From: an uncultured Clostridia bacterium
GTDB taxonomy: Bacteria > Bacillota > Clostridia > Oscillospirales > Ruminococcaceae
Assembly: GCA_947624375.1 (NCBI GenBank)
Contig: CANQKD010000006.1
Location: forward strand, 1 to 64,000
DNA: 64,000 nt
Reading direction: 5' to 3'
Part shown: positions 54,086 through 62,593 of the stretch, in pieces
Layout of the letters: the number at the start of each line of letters is the position of its first letter
Position numbering within the stretch: position 1 is the stretch's first letter
Program-made: the position numbers and the translations under genes
Notes under the pieces: generated by a model
Told to the model about the DNA's origin: nothing
The model's input: the letters and a program-made list of their open reading frames with translations, nothing else
Databases searched by the model: none

Positions 54086-55354
54086 ATGAAAATACGCCTT
54101 TATAACGCTAAAATACTTACTATGGAAGACACACGCATCACCGAGGGAGAAGTGTGGACTGACGGCGACAAGATAGCATACGTTGGTAAAAAACGCTGCG
54201 ATATGCCGCAGTTTGACCGGGAGATAGATGTGCGGCAAGACCTGCTTATGCCGTCTTTCAAAAACTGCCATACACATTCGGCGATGACCTTTCTGCGCTC
54301 GTATGCCGACGACCTGCCGCTGCAAGACTGGCTGTTCAAGAAGGTGTTTCCGCAGGAGGCTAAGCTAACGGGAGAGCGAGTGGCGGCGTTTGCGAAAGTC
54401 GCGCTGCTGGAGTATCTGACAAGCGGCATTACCGCCTGCTTTGATATGTATTTTTACCCCGAGTATTTCGCGAAAGTGTGTACCGACTTTGGCTTTCGCG
54501 GCGTGCTGTGCGGCGCGGTAACGCAGGGGGACGACCTCGCGCTTTTAGAGGATAGGTATGTAAAGCTTAATTCTTACAGTAAAATGGTAACATATAAGCT
54601 GGGTATGCACTCTGAGTACCTCTGCCCGATAGATATGATTCGCGGCGTGAGCGGGCTTGCGCACAAGTATAAAGCGCCCGTTTTTATGCACAATTCCGAG
54701 ACGGAAAAGGAAGTGAACGAGTGCAGGGAGAGATACTCCCTCTCGCCGACACAGCTTTTTGACAGAGAAGGCGTGTTCGACTACGGCGGCGGCGGATTTC
54801 ACTGCGTGTGGTTCGATGATGAGGATATGCGCATTTTCAAAGATCGCGGTCTGTGGGCGGTGACTAACCCTGCATCGAACCTGAAACTTGCCAGCGGTAT
54901 CGCGCCTTTGCAGAAGATGCTCGAGTGCGGCGTGGGTATCTCGATAGGCACTGACGGCGCGGCAAGCAACAACTGCCTTGATATGTTCAGAGAGATGTAT
55001 CTCGCGGCGGCTTTGCAGAAAGTGAAAACCGGCGATGCATCTGCCTGTGCGGCTGACGAAGTGCTTAAAATGGCTACCGTGAACGGCGCGAAAACGCTCG
55101 GTCTTGACGACTGCGACACCCTGAATGTGGGCAAACAGGCGGACATCATACGCATTGATATGCACCTGCCGAATATGCAGCCGCAGCACGATATAGTGAA
55201 GAACATCGTATACAGCGGCAGTAAGCAGAACGTAAAAATGACCATGTGCGCAGGCAAAATACTCTACGAGAATGGCGATTTTTCTGTAGGGGAGAGTGCC
55301 GAGGACATATATGCCGCAGCGGAAAGCGAAACGCGCGCGCTTCTGGCAGAGTGA
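54086..55354 (+). CDS. mtaD: Adenosine/S-adenosylhomocysteine deaminase-like amidohydrolase
   Basis: This enzyme of the TRZ/ATZ group removes an amino group from adenosine-like compounds (S-adenosylhomocysteine, 5'-methylthioadenosine). The 422-residue protein has the first metal motif NCHTHSAMTFLR, HSEYLCP, FHCVWFDDEDM and the last metal Asp in GTDGAASNN. GGAGA lies before the ATG. With PNP it would route adenosine-type nucleosides through inosine to hypoxanthine. The precise substrate is inferred. Confidence 0.87.
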   Translation: MKIRLYNAKILTMEDTRITEGEVWTDGDKIAYVGKKRCDMPQFDREIDVRQDLLMPSFKNCHTHSAMTFLRSYADDLPLQDWLFKKVFPQEAKLTGERVAAFAKVALLEYLTSGITACFDMYFYPEYFAKVCTDFGFRGVLCGAVTQGDDLALLEDRYVKLNSYSKMVTYKLGMHSEYLCPIDMIRGVSGLAHKYKAPVFMHNSETEKEVNECRERYSLSPTQLFDREGVFDYGGGGFHCVWFDDEDMRIFKDRGLWAVTNPASNLKLASGIAPLQKMLECGVGISIGTDGAASNNCLDMFREMYLAAALQKVKTGDASACAADEVLKMATVNGAKTLGLDDCDTLNVGKQADIIRIDMHLPNMQPQHDIVKNIVYSGSKQNVKMTMCAGKILYENGDFSVGESAEDIYAAAESETRALLAE

Positions 55355-55742
55355 TATTGTGCGAAATTACGGAAAATGACAAATATCGCCAATAAATTGT
55401 GGTTTTTTTGTGTTTATGTTTACGGCAGATAACAAATTCAAAAATTACAATTCGGTTACAATTGTGATAGAATGGTGTGCAACATAACCAAAAACAGGCG
55501 TAAAAGTTTGTAGGAATACACATAATTGATTACAGAAATAAAAAAACTCGTTAAAAAACTTGAATTTGAAGCGAGAATATTGTATATTTTTAATACAGGC
55601 AGAAATGCTGTGTGAAAATGAACCCTCAGACCATTACGGTCTTATAAGCCGACGGTGAAAACTTCAGAGGGGGAAGCCGTCGTATAAATTTGGCATTAAT
55701 GAATCCTATACTAATGCACAAAATTTAAGGAGGAAGATTTCA
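55355..55742 (+). promoter_or_regulatory. Two promoters and a structured leader before the sugar transporter
   Basis: P1 is TTACAA-17-TAGAAT (55445-55473) and P2 is TTGAAT-17-TATATT (55560-55588). In the leader AGACC/GGTCT (55628-55642) and CGACGG/CCGTCG (55650-55655/55677-55682) form hairpins. CCCTC (55623-55627) can pair with GAGGG (55667-55671) in the loop of the second to make a pseudoknot. A third hairpin, AAATTT...GCATTA/TAATGC...AAATTT (about 55686-55726), ends at the AAGGAGG ribosome site. I recognise no known riboswitch class. No coding region is seen. Confidence 0.6.
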
Positions 55743-57146
55743 ATGAACAAACTTAAGAGAGTTCTCTCCGGAACACTCGCTCTTGCTATGGCTGCTTCAA
55801 TGATGACAGCTTGCGGCAAGGATGACAGCTCTGCCGGCAATGGCGGCACTACCAGCAATGGCGGCGGCGATGCCAGCGGCAAGCAGACGGTACATGTATA
55901 TACATTTACCGATGAAACTCAGACCATGATCGACAAGTACTTCCTGGCTGATGAGAAGAACAAGGAATTTGCTGACAAGTATCAGTTCGAGTACCACCTC
56001 ACTTCAGACGCTAATGACTTCATAGCTGCTTGTGAGGCTGCTCTTACCAAGACTGAGGAAGCTCCTGACCTGTTCGTTGCAGATGCTGACTATGCTCAGA
56101 GATTTGCTGAGAACGCCAAGACCGCTTCTCTTGCTGACCTCGGTATCGAGATCAACGAAGCTGACTACTATGCTTACACCCTTGACTTCACAACAGTAAA
56201 CGGCACTCGTATGGGTCTGTCACACCAGGCTGCACCGGGCGCAGTAGTTTACAGGACCGACTATGCTGAGAAGTACCTCGGCACTAAGGATCCTGCAAAG
56301 GTTCAGAGCGACTTTATGAGCTCATGGGATAAGTTCAAGTCGACCGCTGATACTCTGAAGGAGAACGGCGTTTACATGATCTCCGGTGTTGACGAACTGA
56401 AGAGATGCTTCATGAACAACAGAGCTAACGCTTGGGTCGATGCTGACCTTAACTACACTCCTGACGAAGCTAAGATCAAGGAACTGTTCGAGTACACCAA
56501 GAAGCTTGCTGACGACGGCGAAGTACACTACATCGACAAGACTCAGTGGACTGCTAACTGGTTCACCGATATGCAGGACGGCGTATTCTGCTTCTTCGGA
56601 TGCACATGGTTCCTGCACTACAACCTGAGAGATAACTGCATAACCAGCAAGACCGGTGACAAGGACAAAGACGGCAAGCCTACAATTGCTGAGTCCGACT
56701 ACAAGGTAGGCAACGGTTCTTACGGTCTGTGGGGCGTAATCCAGGGTCCTGAGCCTTACTTCTGGGGCGGTACATGGTGGTTCGGTTCCAAGCAGTGTAT
56801 CGACGATGGTTCTAAGGACGTTGTTAAGGCTATAATCGAATACTTCTGCGTAAACGATGATTCTATGAAAGCTTACATGGAAGCTACCGGCGACTTCCCG
56901 TCCAAGAAGACTGTTGCTTCACAGCTCAGCACTTCCAACGACATGATCGGCGGTCAGGATCACTACGAGATATTCAAGGCATCTGCTGAGAACGTAAACG
57001 TTGGTACTTGCTGCAAGTATGACGCTACATTCAACGGCAACACCGATGCTGCACTTGCTTCTTACTGCACAGGTGCTATGACCCTTGATGAAGCTATCCA
57101 GAGCATCTACAAGGAGTCCAAGGTTAAGATACCTGAACTGAAGTAA
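55743..57146 (+). CDS. CUT1-type sugar ABC transporter binding lipoprotein
   Basis: The protein (467 residues) has lipobox MMTAC (Cys at about residue 23), a Gly/Ser/Asn linker and a family 1 solute-binding fold. Codon use is strongly biased (AAG, GAC, GCT, uniform), unlike its neighbours, which points to high expression. AAGGAGG precedes the ATG. Two permease genes follow. The sugar is not determined, but a fibre-derived oligosaccharide is likely. Confidence 0.9.
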   Translation: MNKLKRVLSGTLALAMAASMMTACGKDDSSAGNGGTTSNGGGDASGKQTVHVYTFTDETQTMIDKYFLADEKNKEFADKYQFEYHLTSDANDFIAACEAALTKTEEAPDLFVADADYAQRFAENAKTASLADLGIEINEADYYAYTLDFTTVNGTRMGLSHQAAPGAVVYRTDYAEKYLGTKDPAKVQSDFMSSWDKFKSTADTLKENGVYMISGVDELKRCFMNNRANAWVDADLNYTPDEAKIKELFEYTKKLADDGEVHYIDKTQWTANWFTDMQDGVFCFFGCTWFLHYNLRDNCITSKTGDKDKDGKPTIAESDYKVGNGSYGLWGVIQGPEPYFWGGTWWFGSKQCIDDGSKDVVKAIIEYFCVNDDSMKAYMEATGDFPSKKTVASQLSTSNDMIGGQDHYEIFKASAENVNVGTCCKYDATFNGNTDAALASYCTGAMTLDEAIQSIYKESKVKIPELK

Positions 57147-57194
57147 TTCTGTCAGGACATTGAATACTTAATAGTTTCATATCATTGACGAAAT

Positions 57195-57236
57195 GGGATG
57201 GGTGGGACGAACCCACCTGTCCCTGTTTCTATTTTA
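57195..57236 (+). terminator. Attenuator between binding protein and permease
   Basis: GGGA-tg-GGTGGG pairs with CCCACC-tg-TCCC (57195-57223), followed by TGTTTCTATTTT. It probably lets through only part of the transcripts, keeping permease levels below those of the binding protein. Confidence 0.75.
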
Positions 57237-57252
57237 AGTAGGAGTGTGAAAT

Positions 57253-58248
57253 ATGGCATCATCATTCAAAACAAGAGCTAAACTTGAAAAGAACCATTTC
57301 GGTTATATTTTCATAGCACCATTTTTCATAACATATTTCGTCTTTCAGATAATTCCCCTGATAAATACTTTCTACTACTCTTTGACCGACATCAAAGCAT
57401 GGTATGTAAATCCGGAAATGAATTATAAATTTGTTGGATTTGATATGTTCAAAATGGTATTGACCGAGGATGCATTCAAGCGTGCGTTCGTCAATACACC
57501 CGTTATGTGGATCATGGGCTTTATCCCCCAGCTTCTTATAGCATTGCTGCTTGCAAGCTGGTTCACCAATGAGAAGATAAGAGTTAAGGGTCAGGGCTTC
57601 TTCAAGGTAGTATTCTATATGCCTAATATAATGACCGCTACCACCATAGGACTTCTGTTCCTTGCTTTCATCAGACCTAACGGATTTATCCACAATTTTG
57701 CTATCGCAGTAGGTTACTTAAAGAACCCCCAGATGCCGTTCGTAAGCGGCTGGTTCGGAAGAGGCGTTGTTGCATTCATAAACTTCTGGATGTGGTATGG
57801 TCAGACAATGATCGTTCTCATAGCCGGTATTATGGGTATCAACCCCTCGTTCTTTGAAGCAGCTTCTATAGACGGCGCTTCTGGCTGGCAGTCGTTCTGG
57901 AGGATCACTCTTCCCCTTATCAGACCTATAATGACATATTCGCTCGTTACATCTCTGATAGGCGGCTTCCAGATGTTCGATGTACCTAACATGATGGGTA
58001 ACGGTGACAACGCCGCATTGTTCAGATTTGATATCCAGACAATAGTTATGTATATCAAAGGTATAGCGACAGAAGGCTCTAACTCAATAGGTAAGGCCTG
58101 TGCAGCCTCAGTATTTCTGTTCCTGATAACCGCAGTGTGCAGTAGTGTGCTGTTCTATCTCACTTCGGATCGTGCAGAAGCTAAGGCTAAAAGATTGGAG
58201 AAAAAGCGCGCTAAAGAGGCCGCTCTCCAGGAAGGGGGCGATCTGTAA
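57253..58248 (+). CDS. Sugar ABC transporter permease, MalF type
   Basis: The protein (331 residues) has six predicted membrane helices and the EAA loop EAASIDGASGWQSFWRITLPLI. The first helix IFIAPFFITYFVFQIIPLI fits the CUT1 permeases. TAGGAGTG precedes the ATG. Its stop codon TAA overlaps the start of the partner gene by one base. A basic C-terminal tail (KRLEKKRAKEAA) is unusual. Confidence 0.92.
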   Translation: MASSFKTRAKLEKNHFGYIFIAPFFITYFVFQIIPLINTFYYSLTDIKAWYVNPEMNYKFVGFDMFKMVLTEDAFKRAFVNTPVMWIMGFIPQLLIALLLASWFTNEKIRVKGQGFFKVVFYMPNIMTATTIGLLFLAFIRPNGFIHNFAIAVGYLKNPQMPFVSGWFGRGVVAFINFWMWYGQTMIVLIAGIMGINPSFFEAASIDGASGWQSFWRITLPLIRPIMTYSLVTSLIGGFQMFDVPNMMGNGDNAALFRFDIQTIVMYIKGIATEGSNSIGKACAASVFLFLITAVCSSVLFYLTSDRAEAKAKRLEKKRAKEAALQEGGDL

Positions 58249-59171
58249 TGGCAAACTACGGTCAAGCCGGACAAAGCATGAAAGGCGGCTATCACGCCCG
58301 TATTATCGCCATGAAGGTCCTGGTCTATATTGTATGTATCATACTTACGATACTGGCTTTGCTGCCCTTCGTTATAATGGTGTTCACAGCATCTAAGAAC
58401 AGACTTGAGATCAACACGAGCAGCCTTGACTGGGCTCCCGACATCAAGAATACTCTTGTTGTTTCGCTGCTTCCCTCAAAGTCGTTCATCGCAAACGGAA
58501 AATACCTCCTTACGAGCCCGCAGCTCAACCTGCCGTTCGCAAGAGGCTTCCTTAACTCGTTCATTATAGCAGCAGGAGCTACTATTCTTTCTGTATACTT
58601 CTCGGCACTCACCGCTTATGGTTTCGCCGTATACAGATTCAAGCTCAACAAGATACTGTATACCTTTATTATGGCTATACAGATGATACCTACTCAGGTT
58701 ACCGTTATAAGCTTCGTTGAGTTGATGTTCAAGTGGGGTCTTACCGATAGCTATATCCCGCTTATCATTCCTGCAATTGCTGCTCCGAGTACCGTGTTCT
58801 TCCTGCGACAATATATGTCGTCGGCGCTTTCGCTTGAAATGGTCGAAGCCGGACGTATAGACGGTGCAGGCGAGTTCGGTATATTCAACAGGCTGGTTCT
58901 TCCTATCCTGAAACCCGGTATGGCTACTATGGCTATATTCGCAATGGTTACAAACTGGAACAACTACCTGCTCCCGAGCATGCTCCTTTCACACCAGGAG
59001 ATGCAGACCGTTCCTATGCTCGTTGCCAAACTGAATGGTAATAAGTATTCTACTGAGTACGGCGCTATCTACTTTGGTCTTACGATCTCCGCTGCTCCGC
59101 TGGTTATATTCTATCTGGTACTTTCTAAGTACATAATTGCCGGCGTTGCCCTTGGCGGCGTTAAGGAGTAA
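58248..59171 (+). CDS. Sugar ABC transporter permease, MalG type
   Basis: The protein (307 residues) has six membrane helices and an EAA loop VEAGRIDGAGEFGIFNRLVLPIL. It overlaps the stop codon of the MalF-type gene by one base. No ATPase gene accompanies the set, so the importer must use an ATPase encoded elsewhere, as MsiK-type shared ATPases do in Firmicutes. A terminator follows. Confidence 0.92.
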   Translation: MANYGQAGQSMKGGYHARIIAMKVLVYIVCIILTILALLPFVIMVFTASKNRLEINTSSLDWAPDIKNTLVVSLLPSKSFIANGKYLLTSPQLNLPFARGFLNSFIIAAGATILSVYFSALTAYGFAVYRFKLNKILYTFIMAIQMIPTQVTVISFVELMFKWGLTDSYIPLIIPAIAAPSTVFFLRQYMSSALSLEMVEAGRIDGAGEFGIFNRLVLPILKPGMATMAIFAMVTNWNNYLLPSMLLSHQEMQTVPMLVAKLNGNKYSTEYGAIYFGLTISAAPLVIFYLVLSKYIIAGVALGGVKE

Positions 59172-59186
59172 TTTCTCAAAAGTATT

Positions 59187-59218
59187 AAAGAGCTTCTCGT
59201 TTGAGAGGCTCTTTTTTA
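59187..59218 (+). terminator. Terminator of the sugar transporter operon
   Basis: AAAGAGC-ttCTC-gttt-GAGag-GCTCTTT is followed by a T run shortly after the stop codon. Confidence 0.85.
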
Positions 59219-59249
59219 TGCGCGAGATTTTCTTTGTATAATTATGTAC

Positions 59250-59278
59250 TTGACATACTGGCACAAAGTGGTTATAAT
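59250..59278 (+). promoter_or_regulatory. Promoter of the LCP gene
   Basis: TTGACA (59250-59255), 17 bp, then TATAAT (59273-59278), about 35 bp before the GTG start. Confidence 0.88.
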
Positions 59279-59311
59279 GATATTGTGCAGTAAATTGAAA
59301 GGATAATTAAC

Positions 59312-60742
59312 GTGCAGAATAAAGACAACGAAACTCTGGAAGAAATGATAGCCCGTACCATGCGCGAAAACGGCGTTACCCACGACGATGAAAGCGGATA
59401 TGCAGACCGCTCGCAGTTTCATATAGACGACAGGGTGATATATACGCAGCAGCAGGCACAAAACGCCTACCGCGAGGGTGAAGATCTCGCCGAGGGGTAT
59501 GTTGATCCTCGCCCAACAGTGCAGCAAAGGCAGACACCTCAGCATCAGCCGAGGCAGACACAACCGAGGCAGCCAAGGCAAAGTCAGCCATCGCATAAAA
59601 GCAGTCAAAGCAGTAAAAGCAAAAGTTCTATAGCAAAAAGCAGCAAAAGCCATAGTACACAGAAAAAGAAAAAGCAGCCGCAGAAAAACAAGGCGGCAAG
59701 CAGGGCTCCTGCCCAAATACAGAGAGGAAAACAACGAATGGAATACTACGAAGACGACGAGCTGCTGGAAGAAGAAGAGCCGCAGCCGCGCAAAAAACAC
59801 CACCCGATACGCACTTTGATCTGCCTGCTTCTGGTGCTGGCTTTGGTCGCGGTCGGCGCGTATTCTGCGATCGCATGGCACTACATAGGTATGGTAGAAA
59901 CGGTGGAAACAGGCACGCGGTATGATGTAGGCGTTGTGCCGCTTGAGAGCAAAAATGTGCGAAATATCTTGCTTATCGGCACTGACACCCGAAGCGTAAC
60001 AGACAGCGGCAGGGCTGACACGGTCATTCTGATGTCGATAAACTACAAAACGCGCACCGTCACGCTGACGTCGTTCATGCGCGATTCGTATGTGAATATA
60101 CCGAACAACGGCTGGAGCAAGCTGAATGCCTCCTACCGCTGGGGCGGCGCGGAGCTTTTGATGGACACACTGGAGCTGAATTTTCACGTATCGGTAGACG
60201 ACTATGTTTTTGTTAATTTTGAAAGTTTTGCTGCCATTGTTGATTCCGTAGGCGGTGTGAAACTGACCGTCACCGACGACGAAGCGGCAGCCATGCAAGC
60301 CCCGATGGCAGAGATAAACGACATAAAAGGTCTGCCCAGCAACAAAGACTTTATCACATCGGGCGGCACTTACAACATGAACGGCAACCAGGCGCTGGCA
60401 TATGCCAGAATTCGATATGTCGGCAGGTCTGATTTTCAGCGCACCGAGCGCCAGAGAGAGGTAGTGCGCAAGATCATCGAAAAGGCGAAAAGCTCCGGGG
60501 TGAGCGGTCTTAACAAATTTGCGACTGCCTGTGCCGAAAACGTTGTTACGAATATGTCAAAAGGCGAGATGTTCAAGCTTGCTATGCAGCTGCCTTATTT
60601 AGCAACATTTGAGCTTGATGAGCTGCGTATCCCTGCCGATGATATGTACAGCGGCGCGACACTTGACGACGGTCAGCAGGTATTGCAGATAGACTTTGAT
60701 GCGAATATTGCTCTTATAGAGAATAATGTTTACAACGACTGA
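59312..60742 (+). CDS. LytR-CpsA-Psr (LCP) family cell-wall ligase
   Basis: LCP enzymes attach wall teichoic acids or polysaccharides to peptidoglycan outside the membrane. The 476-residue protein has a long cytoplasmic, Gln/Pro/Arg/Ser/Lys-rich N-terminus (about 1-160, with SKSSQSSKSKSSIAKSS), a membrane helix (about 165-190) and an LCP domain with GTDTRS, SFMRDSYVNIP and ARIRYVGRSDFQRTERQREV. The start is GTG with AAAGGA eight bases upstream. The unusually long charged tail may bind a partner or be phosphorylated (inference). Confidence 0.9.
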   Translation: MQNKDNETLEEMIARTMRENGVTHDDESGYADRSQFHIDDRVIYTQQQAQNAYREGEDLAEGYVDPRPTVQQRQTPQHQPRQTQPRQPRQSQPSHKSSQSSKSKSSIAKSSKSHSTQKKKKQPQKNKAASRAPAQIQRGKQRMEYYEDDELLEEEEPQPRKKHHPIRTLICLLLVLALVAVGAYSAIAWHYIGMVETVETGTRYDVGVVPLESKNVRNILLIGTDTRSVTDSGRADTVILMSINYKTRTVTLTSFMRDSYVNIPNNGWSKLNASYRWGGAELLMDTLELNFHVSVDDYVFVNFESFAAIVDSVGGVKLTVTDDEAAAMQAPMAEINDIKGLPSNKDFITSGGTYNMNGNQALAYARIRYVGRSDFQRTERQREVVRKIIEKAKSSGVSGLNKFATACAENVVTNMSKGEMFKLAMQLPYLATFELDELRIPADDMYSGATLDDGQQVLQIDFDANIALIENNVYND

Positions 60743-60779
60743 TAAAAATGACCGATGCTCAGAACATCGGTCATTTGTT

Positions 60780-61709
60780 TTATTTAAGGAAGCCGTTGAT
60801 TATCGTGGCTTCGGCTTCTTCTTCGGTAAGCCCCAGCGTGCGCAGTTTGAGTATCTGCTCGCCAGCTATCTTGCCTATGGCAGCCTCGTGGATAAGCTCG
60901 GCATCTTTGCAGTTGGCAATAAGGCTTGGCTGCGCCGAAACTTTGCCGTTTTCCGCAAGTATGCCGTCACACTCGGAGTGACCCGTGCAGCGAGCGTTGC
61001 CGATGATCTTCGAGGAGTATTCCTGATAGGAATCGCCCTTTGCGACAGAGCGCGAAATGAGGTTCACAGAGGCGTCCTCGCCGTTTACCTCAACGACAAA
61101 ATCAGTAGAAGCGGTCTGCCGCTTGTCGGTAAGAATTCTCTCGCGGATAATGAGCTTTGCTTCTTTGTCCATCTTTATATGGCATTTGCGCGACGTAGAG
61201 GTAACGCCGCCCAGCTGCGAAGTGTCCATTTCAAGCACAGCGCCCTCGCCTATCTCGGCATCTGTAACGGGGTCGATCGTTCTGTTGCCGTCGTCAGCGC
61301 CCTCGCCGACGTGCTTTTCAACATACAGCACGTGAGAGCCCTTGCCGAGGAAAAACCTGTGCACGCCGTTGTGGCGCGAAAGCTCATTAGTCTCGGTGTG
61401 AACGCCGCAACCTGCGACAATTATAACGTCAGCGCCTTCGCCGACAAAGAAATCATTGTACACCAGATCGTCAACATCTGCTTGCGTTATGCAGGCAGGA
61501 ATGTACACTTTTTCGCCCCTTGTCTCGGGTGAGATGTGTATCTCGATGCCCGGCTTGCCGTCCTTTTTGTTGACAATTTTTATATGCTCTGTAGACTGTC
61601 TCGCAACGCTCTGGCAGTCCTGGCGGATATTATACGCGCCGTCAAACTTGCCGCTGAAATCCGAAACTATCTCTAAAAGCTGCTTGGTTATATCGTTTAC
61701 TTCGCTCAC
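60780..61709 (-). CDS. SufB/SufD-family Fe-S cluster assembly scaffold
   Basis: The protein (309 residues) carries the SufBD beta-helix core (GHSECDGILAENGKVSAQP and the C-terminal HEAAIGKIAGEQILKLRTLGLTEEEAEATI). It is much shorter than a full SufB. The GTG start shares GTGA with the sufC stop codon. With SufC alone this is the minimal SufC/SufB-like system reported in anaerobes and archaea. No cysteine desulfurase or SufU is in view. Confidence 0.85.
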   Translation of the reverse strand: MSEVNDITKQLLEIVSDFSGKFDGAYNIRQDCQSVARQSTEHIKIVNKKDGKPGIEIHISPETRGEKVYIPACITQADVDDLVYNDFFVGEGADVIIVAGCGVHTETNELSRHNGVHRFFLGKGSHVLYVEKHVGEGADDGNRTIDPVTDAEIGEGAVLEMDTSQLGGVTSTSRKCHIKMDKEAKLIIRERILTDKRQTASTDFVVEVNGEDASVNLISRSVAKGDSYQEYSSKIIGNARCTGHSECDGILAENGKVSAQPSLIANCKDAELIHEAAIGKIAGEQILKLRTLGLTEEEAEATIINGFLK

Positions 61710-62440
61710 TGTGATGCGCCTCCTTTGATGCAGTTGGGGCACTGGCAGTCCTCTCCGCCTGCGCAGAAAAGCCGTGGGAACATAGAATCGCGCCTGCCTT
61801 GCTCGTAAATATCTCCGTCACGCAGAAGAATGATCTCATCGGCTATCGAGAGTATCCTCTCCTGGTGCGAGATTATTATAATAGAGCTGTCGGTCGAACT
61901 TTTAAGCTGTGAAAACGCATCTATAAGGTTGTTGAAGCTCCATATGTCAATGCCTGCTTCGGGTTCGTCAAACAACATAAGCTTTGAATTGCGCAGCAGC
62001 ACCGTGGCTATCTCAACGCGCTTTATCTCGCCGCCCGAAAGATGCGCATCAACATCGCGGTCAAGGTATTTTTCCGGCTGCAAACCCACTTTCAAAAGCA
62101 CATCGCAAAGCTTGTCCTCGCTTGCAATACCCCCTGCCGCCAGAACCAGCAGGTCTTTCACGGTTATGCCCTTGAAGCGCACAGGCTGCTGAAACGCAAA
62201 ACCTATGCCTTTTTTCGCTCTCTGCGTTATGTCAAGCGGCGTAATGTCCTCACCGTCAAGAGAAATGCTGCCGCTCTCGGCGGTCTCTACCCCGGCAATC
62301 AGCTTGGCAATGGTGGTCTTTCCGCTGCCGTTCGGGCCCGTTATCACCGTAAGTTTGTTGTTTGGTATGGTGAGCGACAGGCTCTTTATTATCTTCCTAC
62401 CGTCGGGCGCAGACCACGACAGATCTTTTATCTCTAACAA
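61706..62440 (-). CDS. sufC: Fe-S cluster assembly ATPase SufC
   Basis: The protein (244 residues) has Walker A GPNGSGKTTIAK, Q-loop AFQQPVRF, signature LSGGEIKR and Walker B MLFDEPEAGIDI, the SufC signature. A TTG start at 62440 gives MLEIKDLSW as in the family, after GGTGA; GTG 62449 and TTG 62452 are alternatives. Near the C-terminus is a Cys-rich CAGGEDCQCPNC stretch that I do not know from other SufC proteins. Confidence 0.92.
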   Translation of the reverse strand: MLEIKDLSWSAPDGRKIIKSLSLTIPNNKLTVITGPNGSGKTTIAKLIAGVETAESGSISLDGEDITPLDITQRAKKGIGFAFQQPVRFKGITVKDLLVLAAGGIASEDKLCDVLLKVGLQPEKYLDRDVDAHLSGGEIKRVEIATVLLRNSKLMLFDEPEAGIDIWSFNNLIDAFSQLKSSTDSSIIIISHQERILSIADEIILLRDGDIYEQGRRDSMFPRLFCAGGEDCQCPNCIKGGASQ

Positions 62441-62490
62441 AAATATCACCAACTTTAGTATTTCGTACTAACAGAATATCATACTGTTAT

Positions 62491-62519
62491 AGTATACCAC
62501 ATTTCTATATGAAAATCAA
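62491..62519 (-). promoter_or_regulatory. suf promoter
   Basis: On the minus strand TTGATT (62519-62514), 17 bp, then TATACT (62496-62491). Confidence 0.75.
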
Positions 62520-62534
62520 GTGCCCGTTTTCGCC

Positions 62535-62563
62535 TTGACTTTTTACTTTGCTTGCGGTATAAT
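62535..62563 (+). promoter_or_regulatory. dapF promoter
   Basis: TTGACT (62535-62540), 17 bp, then TATAAT (62558-62563). It lies back to back with the suf promoter. Confidence 0.82.
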
Positions 62564-62593
62564 ATTACAGAGAACAGCAAGGGAGGAGTTTTG

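Noticed and set aside
55595-55742. Known riboswitch in the sugar transporter leader
   Set aside because: I compared it from memory with c-di-GMP, THF, glutamine, SAM/SAH, fluoride and guanidine types and saw no matching core, so I left it unnamed.
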